From CAYVIB01 sp964451365 (lineage in GTDB: Bacteria > Pseudomonadota > Gammaproteobacteria > Pseudomonadales > Cellvibrionaceae), in the NCBI GenBank assembly GCA_964451365.1, contig CAYVIB010000003.1, positions 1-64,000 of the forward strand: a DNA stretch of 64,000 nucleotides. The letters run 5' to 3'. The notes under the pieces are model-generated. The model was not told where the DNA came from. It made no database searches and was given only the letters and a program-made list of their open reading frames with translations. Positions 23,847 to 33,031 of the stretch are shown piece by piece; position 1 is the stretch's first letter; each line of letters starts with the position of its first letter. A program made the position numbers and the translations under genes.

Positions 23847-25931
23847 CTAATCTTTACTGGCGGTAAACGGTAATGTATCGACCAGATTATCGAGGAAGGA
23901 ACCGGAGCTGTTCAGGCCGTTAAGGATGCGCTCCATCGCAATATACTGTTGAATAAGGCGTTCCTCGTAAGCGGACATCTTGCGGTCCAGGTTCTCCTGG
24001 TCGTCATCCAGGTCCTCCAGTGTATCTTCAAGATTCGCTTCGCGCGTATCAATCAAACCATTTCCCACCAGATATTGTTCGACCAGATCTTCCAGTTCAC
24101 CGGCGAATCCGCGTGAGTAGTTAATCGTGGCACTGGTGGCATTCTCCCCGACAATCATCGCCAAACCTTCGCCAGGCTGACCGAGCGCGGGCAACAAAAC
24201 ATTGGCGGAACCAAAACCGGCAACGCCATTAATAGTACCGGCCACCTTGGTGCCAGCGGTACCGCCGGCCACGGCAAGCCCTAACTCATCGGTACTTTGG
24301 GTACTGGATTCCGTGATACTAACGGTGGAGTTTACGCCATATTGGGAAGACGTAATATCGAAGCCATCGTTACCGGAATTGTAGGAAACGGTAACCGAAG
24401 CGTTTACCGCCTTAAGATTCTCATCGGCGTTGATCATGGATTGAATAATCGCCGCCAACGATGCTTCATCCGAATAAGTACCGTCAGGAATGGTAATGGT
24501 GTCGGATTCGGTTCCATTGACTTTGACTTTAAATGTATAGTCTTTTCCGGTGGTATCGAAATCCGGAAACACCACCGCCGCATTGTCAATATCACCGCCG
24601 GTGTAATAACCGCGCGAAGGCGGCGTGGTGATAACAATATCGTACTCTCCGACCGCGGTTTTTTCGCCGGTGCTGTTTACCGTTATCGCATCGTCCGAGG
24701 ATACTGTTCGCGGTGCAAAAAGTTTTTGCACATCCTCGAAATGATCCTTGAATGCGGTTTCGAAATCCTTTTCATTGATGCTCAGCGTGCCGTCCAGTTC
24801 GGTACGAATTCCCACATTGGTCAGCGAGGTAAAATTGGAATCCGCCAGACCCGGTATGGCGCTGGCAATAACCGTTTTTATTTGGGATATCACCGATTTG
24901 GCGAGCGCGTCATTTGTCAGGGAACCGACAATTTTGACTTTTTCACCTTCTTCGTTTTCTTCCTCGCTCACACCGAAAGCCGGTTTGATGGCTTCCAGGA
25001 AATCATTGTAAGCGGTAACAAAGTCGCGAATATTCTGTTCGGCAAAAGCCTTGTCTTCGGAAACGGTGACGGTAATTTTTTCGCCAGGCGCCGCCTTTAG
25101 GATATCCAGGGTCAAACCGTCAACAATATCGTCGATGGTATTGGTCGGCCGGGTAACCGACAAACCGTTTATGGTCAACGCCGCATCCCGTCCAACTTGA
25201 GTTTCAGCCCCTTCAAATCCGGTAACCGAGGAGTTGAAAGCAAAACGGGAAAGGTCGTTCGCATCGGTATCGGTGGGGGTTCCACCGGCTTCCGACACAT
25301 TGATTTCTATCTGGTTGTCCTCGCCGGATTCAGCGAGCAGCGACAAGCGATATCCGTTGCCGTCGTTAATGATGCTGGCCTGAACCCCAAAGTCGGCGGC
25401 ATTGATGGCATCGCGCAAACCTTTGAGGGTATTGTTGGTACTGTCGATGGTTATGGTGACGGATTCCTTGTCGGTGTTTTGACTGAAAGTTAACGGATTA
25501 TCCGAACCATCGCGCGCCCAACTGCCAAAGTTAAAAGTTAAAGTTCCCTCGCCCACGGAATCGGTAATGCTGTCGAAGGAAACAAAAGAAAGTGATTGTG
25601 CTTGCGCTAGAGCAGTTACCTCGAATGAATAAACACCGGGTTGCACGTCGGTGCTTAGTTCCGTCGGCACCAGTGCGTCGCTTTCGGTAAACGCCGCGGT
25701 TTTACTGAACAAACCTTCCGGTTCGGTCAGTACTTTCGCCGCATCCTGCAACGTTGCCAGCGAGCTGCTTAACAGCCCGAAGTCGGAAATTCTCGACTCG
25801 GTGAGTTCGCGCTTCTCATCAATGCGTTGTTGCGGTCCGGCCCGTTCAAGCGATACGAGTTGCTTTACCAGGTTATTGGTATCGATACCGGAGCCCGCGC
25901 CGAGAGACTTGATAATATTGTTGTCTATCAT
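23847..25931 (-). CDS. fliD: Flagellar filament cap protein FliD
   Basis: Forms the cap that folds flagellin at the filament tip. Here 694 residues, against about 450-480 in enterics and Pseudomonas. FliD_N (about 8-105: LGAGSGIDTNNLVKQLVSLE), a Flagellin_IN module (LKGLRDAINAADFGVQASII) and FliD_C with heptad-rich tail (NLEDTLEDLDDDQENLDRKM) are seen. The extra length is an insert of about 190 residues within the C-terminal part (roughly 415-605), rich in Thr, Ser, Val and Gly, which carries further flagellin-like beta stretches. Neighbours are flaG and fliS. Confidence 0.95.
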   Translation of the reverse strand: MIDNNIIKSLGAGSGIDTNNLVKQLVSLERAGPQQRIDEKRELTESRISDFGLLSSSLATLQDAAKVLTEPEGLFSKTAAFTESDALVPTELSTDVQPGVYSFEVTALAQAQSLSFVSFDSITDSVGEGTLTFNFGSWARDGSDNPLTFSQNTDKESVTITIDSTNNTLKGLRDAINAADFGVQASIINDGNGYRLSLLAESGEDNQIEINVSEAGGTPTDTDANDLSRFAFNSSVTGFEGAETQVGRDAALTINGLSVTRPTNTIDDIVDGLTLDILKAAPGEKITVTVSEDKAFAEQNIRDFVTAYNDFLEAIKPAFGVSEEENEEGEKVKIVGSLTNDALAKSVISQIKTVIASAIPGLADSNFTSLTNVGIRTELDGTLSINEKDFETAFKDHFEDVQKLFAPRTVSSDDAITVNSTGEKTAVGEYDIVITTPPSRGYYTGGDIDNAAVVFPDFDTTGKDYTFKVKVNGTESDTITIPDGTYSDEASLAAIIQSMINADENLKAVNASVTVSYNSGNDGFDITSSQYGVNSTVSITESSTQSTDELGLAVAGGTAGTKVAGTINGVAGFGSANVLLPALGQPGEGLAMIVGENATSATINYSRGFAGELEDLVEQYLVGNGLIDTREANLEDTLEDLDDDQENLDRKMSAYEERLIQQYIAMERILNGLNSSGSFLDNLVDTLPFTASKD

Positions 25932-26039
25932 TTTGACTACTCCAGTTCACACAACAGTTCACGTCAAAATACGCAAAACCAAAACGGCAAAAAGATGCCG
26001 TTACTACAGGCATTCTTTTTCCCGTGCGGCACCATTTTT

Positions 26040-26441
26040 CTATCCCAGAGCGTTAACCAGCCGCAATTCTCCATCTTCTTTCAACTTGCGTGCCAGCTCC
26101 AGAAACAGCTCATCCGGAATCTGCCGGATGACTTCACCTGAATGACTGTCGATAACTTTGATGATGGTTCTTTCCAATTCCTCATCAACGGTAAACTGCA
26201 GATTCCTTTGTATGGATTGAACAAAATTGTTCATATCCGCCACGGCGAACTCCAGCCCTTCCCCGGCTACCGCCTCCTTCGCTTTAGCAGTTTTTATCGC
26301 ATCAGTTAAACCTTTGTTTTCTTCAGTTGATTCCGGCAATTTATTGCCGTTGTTATCCAGTTGAGCTTGCAAAGCCCCCTTAGAAGCAGCAGTTCCAGCC
26401 AAAACCTGGCTGGTATTTACTGAAACTCTTACTTCGTTCAT
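26040..26441 (-). CDS. flaG: FlaG-family protein
   Basis: 133 residues. The conserved C-terminal FlaG core is clear: NLQFTVDEELERTIIKVIDS followed by SGEVIRQIPDELFLELARKL. In Pseudomonas and Vibrio FlaG affects filament length. It lies between the second flagellin gene and fliD; no promoter of its own is evident, and a strong hairpin (26470-26493) separates it from fliC2, so it may be expressed by read-through. Confidence 0.93.
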   Translation of the reverse strand: MNEVRVSVNTSQVLAGTAASKGALQAQLDNNGNKLPESTEENKGLTDAIKTAKAKEAVAGEGLEFAVADMNNFVQSIQRNLQFTVDEELERTIIKVIDSHSGEVIRQIPDELFLELARKLKEDGELRLVNALG

Positions 26442-26469
26442 GGGTTAATCCTCATTTTAACGACCTACG

Positions 26470-26493
26470 GGCCAGTGGCTTGCGCCACTGGCC
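26470..26493. terminator. Strong hairpin between fliC2 and flaG
   Basis: GGCCAGTGGC and GCCACTGGCC form a perfect 10-bp stem with a TTGC loop, 42 bp after the fliC2 stop. On the transcribed (minus) strand it is not followed by a U-run, so it may be a partial terminator or mRNA-stabilising hairpin rather than a full terminator. Confidence 0.5.
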
Positions 26494-26534
26494 TTTCGGT
26501 CTCTTCCAATCAGGGAAATCACTTTCCCCGACTG

Positions 26535-28907
26535 TTATTGAAGGAGTGACAGCACCTGCTGGGGTCGGGCGTTGGCCTGGGCCAGCATCGCCTGCGATGC
26601 TTGCTGCAGTACCTGAGCCCGGCTCAACTGTGCTGTTTCCGCCGCAAAGTCCGCGTCAACAATTCGTGAACGCGCGGCGGAAGTTTTCTCAACGATGTTG
26701 CCCAGGTTAGATACGGTGAAATCGAGACGGTTACTGATGGCACCCAATTGTGAGCGGGTATCGTTGATCGTTTCCAGGGCCTGGTCGATAGAGTCGATGG
26801 CGTCCTGGGCTCCGGCCAAAGTGGCCACACTCAGGTTGGAAATCGCGGAACCTGTTACCGTGCTGCTCAGGTCGGTGTTGAGGCTGCGAAGACCGGTTGC
26901 CAGCGTGCCGTTGTCATTGGCTTCGACACTGATCGAGCTGCCGGAAATGGAATTCAACTCGATTGTCGCGCCGATAGTGATCGGGTCGACAATGTCATCG
27001 GCACCGGCGGTGTCACTGAAGCTGATACCCAGAGCGCTCGCTGTCGCGCCACCCAGTGTATTACCCAATTCCAGGGTAATGCTGGAAGAACCGGAGAATT
27101 TCAGCTGACCGTTGTCATCCAGGGAGACACGTACGCCGGTAGTCACTGACTGGGCGTTGATATCCGCCAGCATGGTTTCGGTGCTGGTCAGGTCGATGCC
27201 GGTCACTTCGGTACCGTTGATTTTGATGGAGCCGGTAGTGACTGTGGAAGCCGCCACGGACTCTTCCACCGCGCCATCAACAACTGCCGCGCCACCGATA
27301 TCGTCCAGTTGCGTGGAGAACGCGCCGGCAACGGTTCCGTCGGTCACCACGATGGGGCCGCTACCGTAGATGTGAAGCTGGTCATCGTCATCCACGTAAG
27401 CGGTCACGCCAATACCGGCGGTACCGTTGATGGATGCCGCCACTTCGGCTGATGTCGCCGCCGCTCCCGCCGCTGCAACCGTGACACTCACGCCATTGAT
27501 GGCAAAGTCGTTACCGTTGATCAGGTTCATCGTACCGGTCAAGGTCAGTTCGTTTACCTGTTGGGTAAGATCAACACCGTAGGATTGCGAGGCATCGATG
27601 GACGCGGTAACCCCAGTCTCGCTGGTCACGGCATTGATGTTGTCCACTTTGCCTTGCAGTGTGTCGGTGTCGGTCGCGCTGATGCTGACGCCGTTGATCT
27701 TCAGATCGCCCGCGGTGAGGGACGCGGTGAAATCCACTGTCTGTCCGTCAACGGTGCTGCCGTTGGTCCCGCCCTTGATAGAGCCCGCGGTCTCCAACTG
27801 TTGGAAACCGAAAGCTTCCAGGTCGGCGTCAGTGCCGTTGGCGCCCTTGGTGATGGTAATGGCGCTGCCATCCTCGGACGTCAGGGCCAGGGAGCCGGTT
27901 TGCGAATCGGTGTCGGTAAAACCGGTGGCGCTCAATACTTCAGCCGCTGAGGCCGTGCCCGCGTCAACAGTCAGCGTGCCGCCGGTGGTGTTGCTCAATA
28001 CCAGTCGGTTGTCATCGCTTACGCTGGCAACCACGGTGCCGCCGGTTTTGGCGTTGATCAGGTCGACCATTTCATCCATGTTGGAGGTGGAAACACCGGT
28101 GCCGCCGATTGTGTAAACCGTGCTGGCGGAACCGTCGGTGGAACCCAGGGTAATGGTGAAAGTGTCACCGTCAGCCAGGATACCGTCACCTGCCGCGCCG
28201 GCTTCGAACACGTTGTAGGCGCTGGCGGTAACACCGTTGATATTGTCATTGATGTCGGCAACCAGGTCGTCCAGGGTATCGGAACCGCCCAAATCGATAG
28301 AGCTCAAGCCCTGGCCGTTAATGAGGATATCGCCATCATCCAGAGCCAGGGAAGCGCTAATATTGTCGCCGCTCAGGTCGCTGGTGCTGGAGCCAAGGCC
28401 CAGGCTGCTGGTGTTCATTTTGTCGATTGAGAAGGAAATCGTCTGGTTGGCTTCCGCGCCCACTTGCAGTTGCACGTTGCCCAGGCTGCCGTCCAGCAGT
28501 TTTTGGCCGTTGAAACTGGTGGTTTCGGAAATACGATCCAGCTCCGCAACCAGTTGTTGTACTTCGGCGTCCAGTGTGGCCCGGTCAGTATCGGAATAGA
28601 TACCGTTCGAGGACTGGATGGCCAGTTCGCGCATACGCTGCAGAATATTGGTGGTTTCGTCCAGGGCACCTTCAGCGGTTTGAATCAGTGAAATACCGTC
28701 GTTGGCGTTTCGAATCGCCTGGTCCAGGCCGCGAATCTGGGAAGTCTGGCGGTTGGAGATGGCGAGACCCGCGGCGTCATCCGCGGCGGAGTTGATTCTT
28801 CGACCTGACGCCAGACGCTCACTCGCCTTGTCCAGATCAGCACCGGACTGAAGCAACTGACGCTGAGCATTCAGTGAAGAAATATTACTGTTAACAACTA
28901 AAGCCAT
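26535..28907 (-). CDS. fliC2: Flagellin (second copy, sigma-28 type)
   Basis: Filament subunit of 790 residues. The N-terminal D0/D1 region (about 1-175: ALVVNSNISSLNAQRQLL, ILQRMRELAIQSSNG) and C-terminal D1/D0 region (ending RPQQVLSLLQ) are conserved. Between them are about five Flagellin_IN-like modules of the form INxxxGVTAxxxDxxxLxLS, for example LINAKTGGTVVASVSDDNRL and ADINAQSVTTGVRVSLDDNG. It shares this architecture with fliC1 and was probably duplicated from it. The residues recognised by TLR5 in other beta/gamma flagellins (QRMRELAIQ) are kept. A sigma-28 promoter lies about 110 bp upstream. Confidence 0.96.
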   Translation of the reverse strand: MALVVNSNISSLNAQRQLLQSGADLDKASERLASGRRINSAADDAAGLAISNRQTSQIRGLDQAIRNANDGISLIQTAEGALDETTNILQRMRELAIQSSNGIYSDTDRATLDAEVQQLVAELDRISETTSFNGQKLLDGSLGNVQLQVGAEANQTISFSIDKMNTSSLGLGSSTSDLSGDNISASLALDDGDILINGQGLSSIDLGGSDTLDDLVADINDNINGVTASAYNVFEAGAAGDGILADGDTFTITLGSTDGSASTVYTIGGTGVSTSNMDEMVDLINAKTGGTVVASVSDDNRLVLSNTTGGTLTVDAGTASAAEVLSATGFTDTDSQTGSLALTSEDGSAITITKGANGTDADLEAFGFQQLETAGSIKGGTNGSTVDGQTVDFTASLTAGDLKINGVSISATDTDTLQGKVDNINAVTSETGVTASIDASQSYGVDLTQQVNELTLTGTMNLINGNDFAINGVSVTVAAAGAAATSAEVAASINGTAGIGVTAYVDDDDQLHIYGSGPIVVTDGTVAGAFSTQLDDIGGAAVVDGAVEESVAASTVTTGSIKINGTEVTGIDLTSTETMLADINAQSVTTGVRVSLDDNGQLKFSGSSSITLELGNTLGGATASALGISFSDTAGADDIVDPITIGATIELNSISGSSISVEANDNGTLATGLRSLNTDLSSTVTGSAISNLSVATLAGAQDAIDSIDQALETINDTRSQLGAISNRLDFTVSNLGNIVEKTSAARSRIVDADFAAETAQLSRAQVLQQASQAMLAQANARPQQVLSLLQ

Positions 28908-29019
28908 GATAGGCCTCCTTTATCTGTGTGTTGAATACCAGCCGTCAGTGACCGGCCTTGCTACTACTTGTTGCTACTACCAGGACCAACCTGAATGGAC
29001 TCGGTGGTACTTACACAGA

Positions 29020-29046
29020 TTTTCGGCAAATCAAGAGCAAACTTTA
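29020..29046 (-). promoter_or_regulatory. Sigma-28 (FliA) promoter of fliC2
   Basis: Minus strand reads TAAAGTTT, 11 bp, GCCGAAAA: a perfect -35 and a -10 with one change from the consensus GCCGATAA. It gives a leader of about 105 bases before the fliC2 ATG. Confidence 0.85.
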
Positions 29047-29139
29047 GACTTAATTTGATCTTGATCACACACAAAATATCTAATACCAAAGCATTATAAA
29101 TAAAAACATTAAAAACAAAGGGTTAATGAAAACAGCGGC

Positions 29140-29365
29140 AGGGGCAGCCCTCGCGGCGGCTGATAACCTGTAGGGGGAGCCCTCGCGGCTGCCCGGGTAA
29201 CCGCAAGTGTTACCTCTACAGGCAAAACACGATCATTATCCCTACATAGGTCGGAAGGGATATTCCAAGTGAAACGGCGGATAAAAACAAAGGGCGGACA
29301 CATGGGCCCGCCCCTTGGCACGTTCCGGACCCACCATGGGGACGCACCCGTGTGTGCGCCCCTAT
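29140..29365. repeat. Cluster of four GTAGGGGC-family repeats downstream of fliC1
   Basis: Visible units: a fragment at 29140-29160 (GGGGCAGCCCTCGCGGC), a fuller copy at 29170-29219 (GTAGGGGGAGCCCTCGCGGC ... TTACCTCTAC), GGGCGGACACATGGGCCCGC then CCC at about 29291-29315, and GGGGACGCACCCGTGTGTGC then GCCCCTAT at about 29337-29365. Repeated insertion next to earlier copies is suggested. Confidence 0.75.
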
Positions 29366-29375
29366 GGCGAATTAA

Positions 29376-31751
29376 TTAACCCTGCAGCAACTGCAACACC
29401 TGCTGCGGCTGGGCATTGGCCTGGGCCAGCATGGCCTGGGAGGCCTGTTGCAACACCTGGGCGCGGGACAGGTTGGCCGATTCCGCCGCGAAATCCGCAT
29501 CCACGATTCGGGAACGGGCCGCCGCGGTGTTCTCGGAGATATTTGACAGGTTGGCCATGGTGAATTCGAGGCGGTTGTAGATCGCGCCGAGTTCGGACCG
29601 GGTCTCGTTGATGGTCTCCAGCGCCTGGTCTAACGAGGCGATGGAATCCTGCGCGCCCGCGGCAGTGCGGATGCTCAGGTTGGCAATCGACGAGCCGGTT
29701 ACCAGAGCGCTGAGGTCCGTATTGAGATTACTCAGCCCGGTCGCTGTTTTGCCATTGGCGCTCACCTCCAGCGAAATCGGCTGGTCATTGGTGGAGTCCA
29801 GCTTGATTCGCGGCTGGATAATAATGGTATCGTTTGCCAGAGTACCGTCGTCGGCCGCATCGGTGAAGGAAATGCCCATCGCCGCCGCCGATGTCAGGCC
29901 CAAGGTATTGCCCACTTCCAGCGTAATGGAGGAAGTGGAAGACAACTGCAGTTCGCCGTTACTGTCGATCTGGGCACGCACGCCGGTATCGCCGGAGCGG
30001 TTGTTGATGTCATCCAAAACGGTGTCCAAATCACCGAGGTCCGTCAGGGAGACTTCCACGTTATTGATCTTGATGCTGCCCGCCACACCGGAAAGCGCAT
30101 CTACAGCGGCCGGGGTATCCACCACCGCGTTGGCACCGCCAATGTCCACCAGGTTGCCGCCCGCTGTCAGGTCGGCAAAGCTGCCGTTGGCCGTCGGACC
30201 GTTACCAATGGTGATCTGCCCGGACGCAGCCATGTGCAGGTCACCGTTGTCATCCACATAGGCTTCCACGCCCGCGTTGGCGGCATTGATATCCGCGGCA
30301 ATTTCCTGGGCGGAAGGCGGTGAGCCCCCGGTCAGGGACACGGTTACGCCGTTGACCGAAAGATCGTCGCCGTTGGCCAGGGTATTGGCGGCAACCGAGG
30401 CGGCTGTCATAACCAGTTCCTGCCGGTCGTCAAAATCCGGCGTATAGGAATCCATCGCCACGATGCTGGCCACCACGCCGGTGGAATCCTGGATGGAATT
30501 GATATTGTCGACTTTGGTTGCCAGATTATCGGCACCGTCGGCCGGCACGGGCACACCGTTAATAAAGATGTCGCCAGAGGCCAGCGCAGCATCCTGCTCC
30601 ACGGAGGAAAGCGGTTCACTTACCACCACACCGGCAGCTTCCACCCGACGAAAACCCAGGGATTCCAACTGCGCATCGGTGCCATTGGCGCCGGTGGTAA
30701 CGGTCACCGGGCCACCGTCATCGGAGGACAAGGCCAGGCTGCCGTGGAAAACCGTGGAAGCGGCAAAACCGGTGGCCGCCTGGGTATTGGCGTCCGCGGC
30801 AACAGTCATAGTCGCGCCGGTAGCGTTGGACAATACGAGACGGCCGGACTCGCTGATAGTGGCTTCAACCGCACCGCCGGTTTTGTCATTGATTGCCTGG
30901 GCAATTTCGTCCATGGAAAGGGAATTTACCGCATCCAGCGTGTAGGTTATGTCGGAACCGCCGTCAATCGCGTGCAATGTGATAGTCAGGGTATCGCCCG
31001 AACTCATGGTACCCGAACCGGTGGACGTCGCTTCGGCCACATTGAAGCCAGTCGCGGTCACGCCTTCGATATGTTCATTAATGCTGTCGATAAGGGTTTG
31101 CAGGTTTTCGTTGTCCTGGGTGTTGGTATAGGCCGGCAGCGCCTGGCCGTTTATCAGCACATCCCCTTCGATAATCGTAATATTGCCCGCAACCGCGCCA
31201 TCGAGTCTGTCACCGGACAAATCGGTGGAAAGCGAACCGAGGCCGAGCTTGTCGCTGCGCATATCGTCAATCGAGAAATCGATAATCTGGTTGGCTTCGG
31301 CGCCCACCTGCAGGGAGACATCCCCGAGGCTGCCATCCAGTAATTTTTGTCCGTTAAAGCTGGTGGTTTCGGCGATGCGGTCCAGTTCGTCGAGCAGTTG
31401 CTGGAATTCCGCGTCCAGTGTTGCGCGGTCGGTATCGGAATAAATACCGTTGGCCGCCTGAATGGAAAGTTCACGCATTCTTTGCAGAATATTGGTGGTT
31501 TCATCCAGCGCGCCTTCGGCGGTCTGGATCAGCGAAACACCGTCGCTTGCGTTTCGAATGGCCTGGTTCAAACCGCGAATTTGCGAAGTCTGGCGGTTGG
31601 AAATGGCCAGGCCCGCGGCATCGTCGCCGGCACTGTTAACACGTCGACCAGAAGATAGACGCTCCATTGCCTGGTTCATATCGTTTCCGGATGAAACAAG
31701 CTGTCGCTGTGCATTCAAAGCCGCAACGTTTGTGTTAATGACTAAAGGCAT
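29376..31751 (-). CDS. fliC1: Flagellin (first copy, sigma-54 type)
   Basis: Filament subunit of 791 residues, with conserved ends (PLVINTNVAALNAQRQLV; C-terminus QPQQVLQLLQG) and a large central region of about 500 residues holding five Flagellin_IN-like modules (for example AQAINDKTGGAVEATISESG, ADINAANAGVEAYVDDNGDL). It aligns module for module with fliC2 but has diverged in the centre. Unlike fliC2 its promoter is of the sigma-54 type with activator motifs upstream, which suggests earlier expression and FleR dependence, as for flaA of Vibrio. Confidence 0.96.
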   Translation of the reverse strand: MPLVINTNVAALNAQRQLVSSGNDMNQAMERLSSGRRVNSAGDDAAGLAISNRQTSQIRGLNQAIRNASDGVSLIQTAEGALDETTNILQRMRELSIQAANGIYSDTDRATLDAEFQQLLDELDRIAETTSFNGQKLLDGSLGDVSLQVGAEANQIIDFSIDDMRSDKLGLGSLSTDLSGDRLDGAVAGNITIIEGDVLINGQALPAYTNTQDNENLQTLIDSINEHIEGVTATGFNVAEATSTGSGTMSSGDTLTITLHAIDGGSDITYTLDAVNSLSMDEIAQAINDKTGGAVEATISESGRLVLSNATGATMTVAADANTQAATGFAASTVFHGSLALSSDDGGPVTVTTGANGTDAQLESLGFRRVEAAGVVVSEPLSSVEQDAALASGDIFINGVPVPADGADNLATKVDNINSIQDSTGVVASIVAMDSYTPDFDDRQELVMTAASVAANTLANGDDLSVNGVTVSLTGGSPPSAQEIAADINAANAGVEAYVDDNGDLHMAASGQITIGNGPTANGSFADLTAGGNLVDIGGANAVVDTPAAVDALSGVAGSIKINNVEVSLTDLGDLDTVLDDINNRSGDTGVRAQIDSNGELQLSSTSSITLEVGNTLGLTSAAAMGISFTDAADDGTLANDTIIIQPRIKLDSTNDQPISLEVSANGKTATGLSNLNTDLSALVTGSSIANLSIRTAAGAQDSIASLDQALETINETRSELGAIYNRLEFTMANLSNISENTAAARSRIVDADFAAESANLSRAQVLQQASQAMLAQANAQPQQVLQLLQG

Positions 31752-31846
31752 AACTTATCTCCTGTTACATGAGATTCAGTAAAAAATTCTCGGGCCGTTA
31801 TTTTTGTTTTGAAAAATAAGTCACGGCTTTGAGCTTGCTCATGTTT

Positions 31847-31862
31847 TGCAACGGCTGTGCCA
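31847..31862 (-). promoter_or_regulatory. Sigma-54 promoter of fliC1
   Basis: Minus strand TGGCACAGCCGTTGCA is a perfect match to TGGCAC-N5-TTGCA. Predicted initiation near 31835 gives a leader of about 84 bases. No sigma-28 match is seen before fliC1. Confidence 0.88.
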
Positions 31863-31924
31863 ATAGTATAAGCCTATGTTTTTATTGCTTTTTTGTCATT
31901 TCTGTCGCGGGACACCGATTCCGC

Positions 31925-31990
31925 TTGCCGCTTGCGGTTCGGTAAAGCGGCAATGTTTGTTCCTTCGAACGAGACGAAACTTGCCGCTTT
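31925..31990. promoter_or_regulatory. Three putative FleR-type activator sites upstream of fliC1
   Basis: TTGCCGCTTG at 31925-31934, AAAGCGGCAA at 31944-31953 and TTGCCGCTTT at 31981-31990; the last two are exact inverse copies. They lie about 90-155 bp upstream of the predicted fliC1 start site. The same 10-bp sequence precedes fliK and flgB. Confidence 0.65.
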
Positions 31991-32125
31991 TGTTTCCACT
32001 TAGAAGCCATGCGGAACCCGTAAATGCGACTTCGGTGGAAGATATCTAACGCCGAAGAAGGCATAGTTGCTACCTCTCGGCGAGCAGTCATTGAAAATAA
32101 TAAACACTAAATACATGGAGAAAAA

Positions 32126-33025
32126 ATGAATAATCCAGATGATTACGGTGGTTTTGAGCTGCAAAAAGGCGACAATGACAAGGCCAAGAAGTGGAGTGGC
32201 GCCACCCGTCCCTTGACCAGCGGGGAGCACGTCAAGGTGCTGCAGGAAAACCTCCAGCGCTTGAAAGTGTACACCGCGAAAATCGATGGCGACTTTGGTG
32301 GGAAAACCGAACAAGCGGTTAAAATGTTTAAGTGGAACGCGAAAAACATCGATCGCCGGCTCAAAGATTGTACGATCATTTCCGACATCAGCAAATTAAA
32401 AGCGGGAAACAACGGCACCGTCGATTGCTCTACCGTTGAAGAAATTAAACGATGGAAGAAGAACCAATTTGAAACTACCGGGGATCTTATTCGGGTCCAT
32501 GTTGATAAATTCAAAGCCATCGTTACCGAACACAGTGGTGTCAATCTTAAAAAGCTGAATCATCCCGATGTTTTCAAGAATGAATTTGTGATATCGGAAG
32601 TATTATTGGAATACCTGAAGAAGGCGGACGCCAAAGCACATGAACTTTGTCTAACTATCAAAATTAATGATGCCTTGCGTGTCGTGGGTATACCGGTATC
32701 GGGGGCCGTGGTAAAGCCCGCCAAAAGATCGCAGCATTTTATAGGCCACGCCATTGACTGCAATTTGATTGATGGCGACAACTGGAACAGTTCAAAAACG
32801 TTCAAAGAAGGCAATGAAACGGATAATGCAAAGTCGTTCATCAAGGCGATGAAAGAATACGGTATGCGCTGGGGCGGGGATTTTGCCAAAAAAACGTCAA
32901 AAGGTTACGACCCTGTGCATTTCGACAAAAAGTTGGCCCCTTTCTCGGAAGCGTACGAATATAAACACTTCTTTAATCAAAGGGTCATTTCCGAGCAAAC
33001 TCGCATACCGCTAAAAACCTGGTAA
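32126..33025 (+). CDS. Peptidoglycan-binding M15-type D-Ala peptidase without signal peptide; candidate secreted toxin
   Basis: 299 residues. Residues about 30-72 form a peptidoglycan-binding module (SGEHVKVLQENLQRLKVY, IDGDFGGKTEQAV). Residues about 150-285 resemble a zinc M15 peptidase: SQHFIGHAID (His204, Asp211) fits SxHxxGxAxD and DPVHF supplies the third ligand, His265. No signal peptide or membrane segment, so it would need a dedicated exporter (such as type VI secretion) or cell lysis to reach the wall. The next gene, 6 bp on, encodes an exported small protein. DNA is more AT-rich than the neighbours by eye. Could also be a phage-type endolysin; no phage genes adjoin. Confidence 0.75.
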   Translation: MNNPDDYGGFELQKGDNDKAKKWSGATRPLTSGEHVKVLQENLQRLKVYTAKIDGDFGGKTEQAVKMFKWNAKNIDRRLKDCTIISDISKLKAGNNGTVDCSTVEEIKRWKKNQFETTGDLIRVHVDKFKAIVTEHSGVNLKKLNHPDVFKNEFVISEVLLEYLKKADAKAHELCLTIKINDALRVVGIPVSGAVVKPAKRSQHFIGHAIDCNLIDGDNWNSSKTFKEGNETDNAKSFIKAMKEYGMRWGGDFAKKTSKGYDPVHFDKKLAPFSEAYEYKHFFNQRVISEQTRIPLKTW

Positions 33026-33031
33026 TCAACC

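Larger units (their letters stand above)
28908..29375. other. Intergenic region between the two flagellin genes
   Basis: The left half holds the fliC2 leader and sigma-28 promoter (29020-29046). The right half, next to the fliC1 stop, is a cluster of repeats (29140-29365). Between them is an AT-rich run (29045-29125). No gene is seen. Confidence 0.7.
31752..32125. other. Divergent region fliC1 / M15 peptidase cassette
   Basis: Contains the fliC1 leader, its sigma-54 promoter (31847-31862) and three activator-like motifs (31925-31990). To the right, before the peptidase gene, I see no clear promoter; the last 40 bp are AT-rich and end in a GGAG ribosome binding site. Confidence 0.65.

Noticed and set aside
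24297..25100. Plus-strand open frame of 267 codons opposite fliD
   Set aside because: Antisense to fliD; no ribosome binding site or recognisable domain.
28907..32125. Flagellar glycosylation island next to the flagellins
   Set aside because: No glycosyltransferase, aminotransferase or sialic-acid-type gene is present between the flagellins and the next genes.
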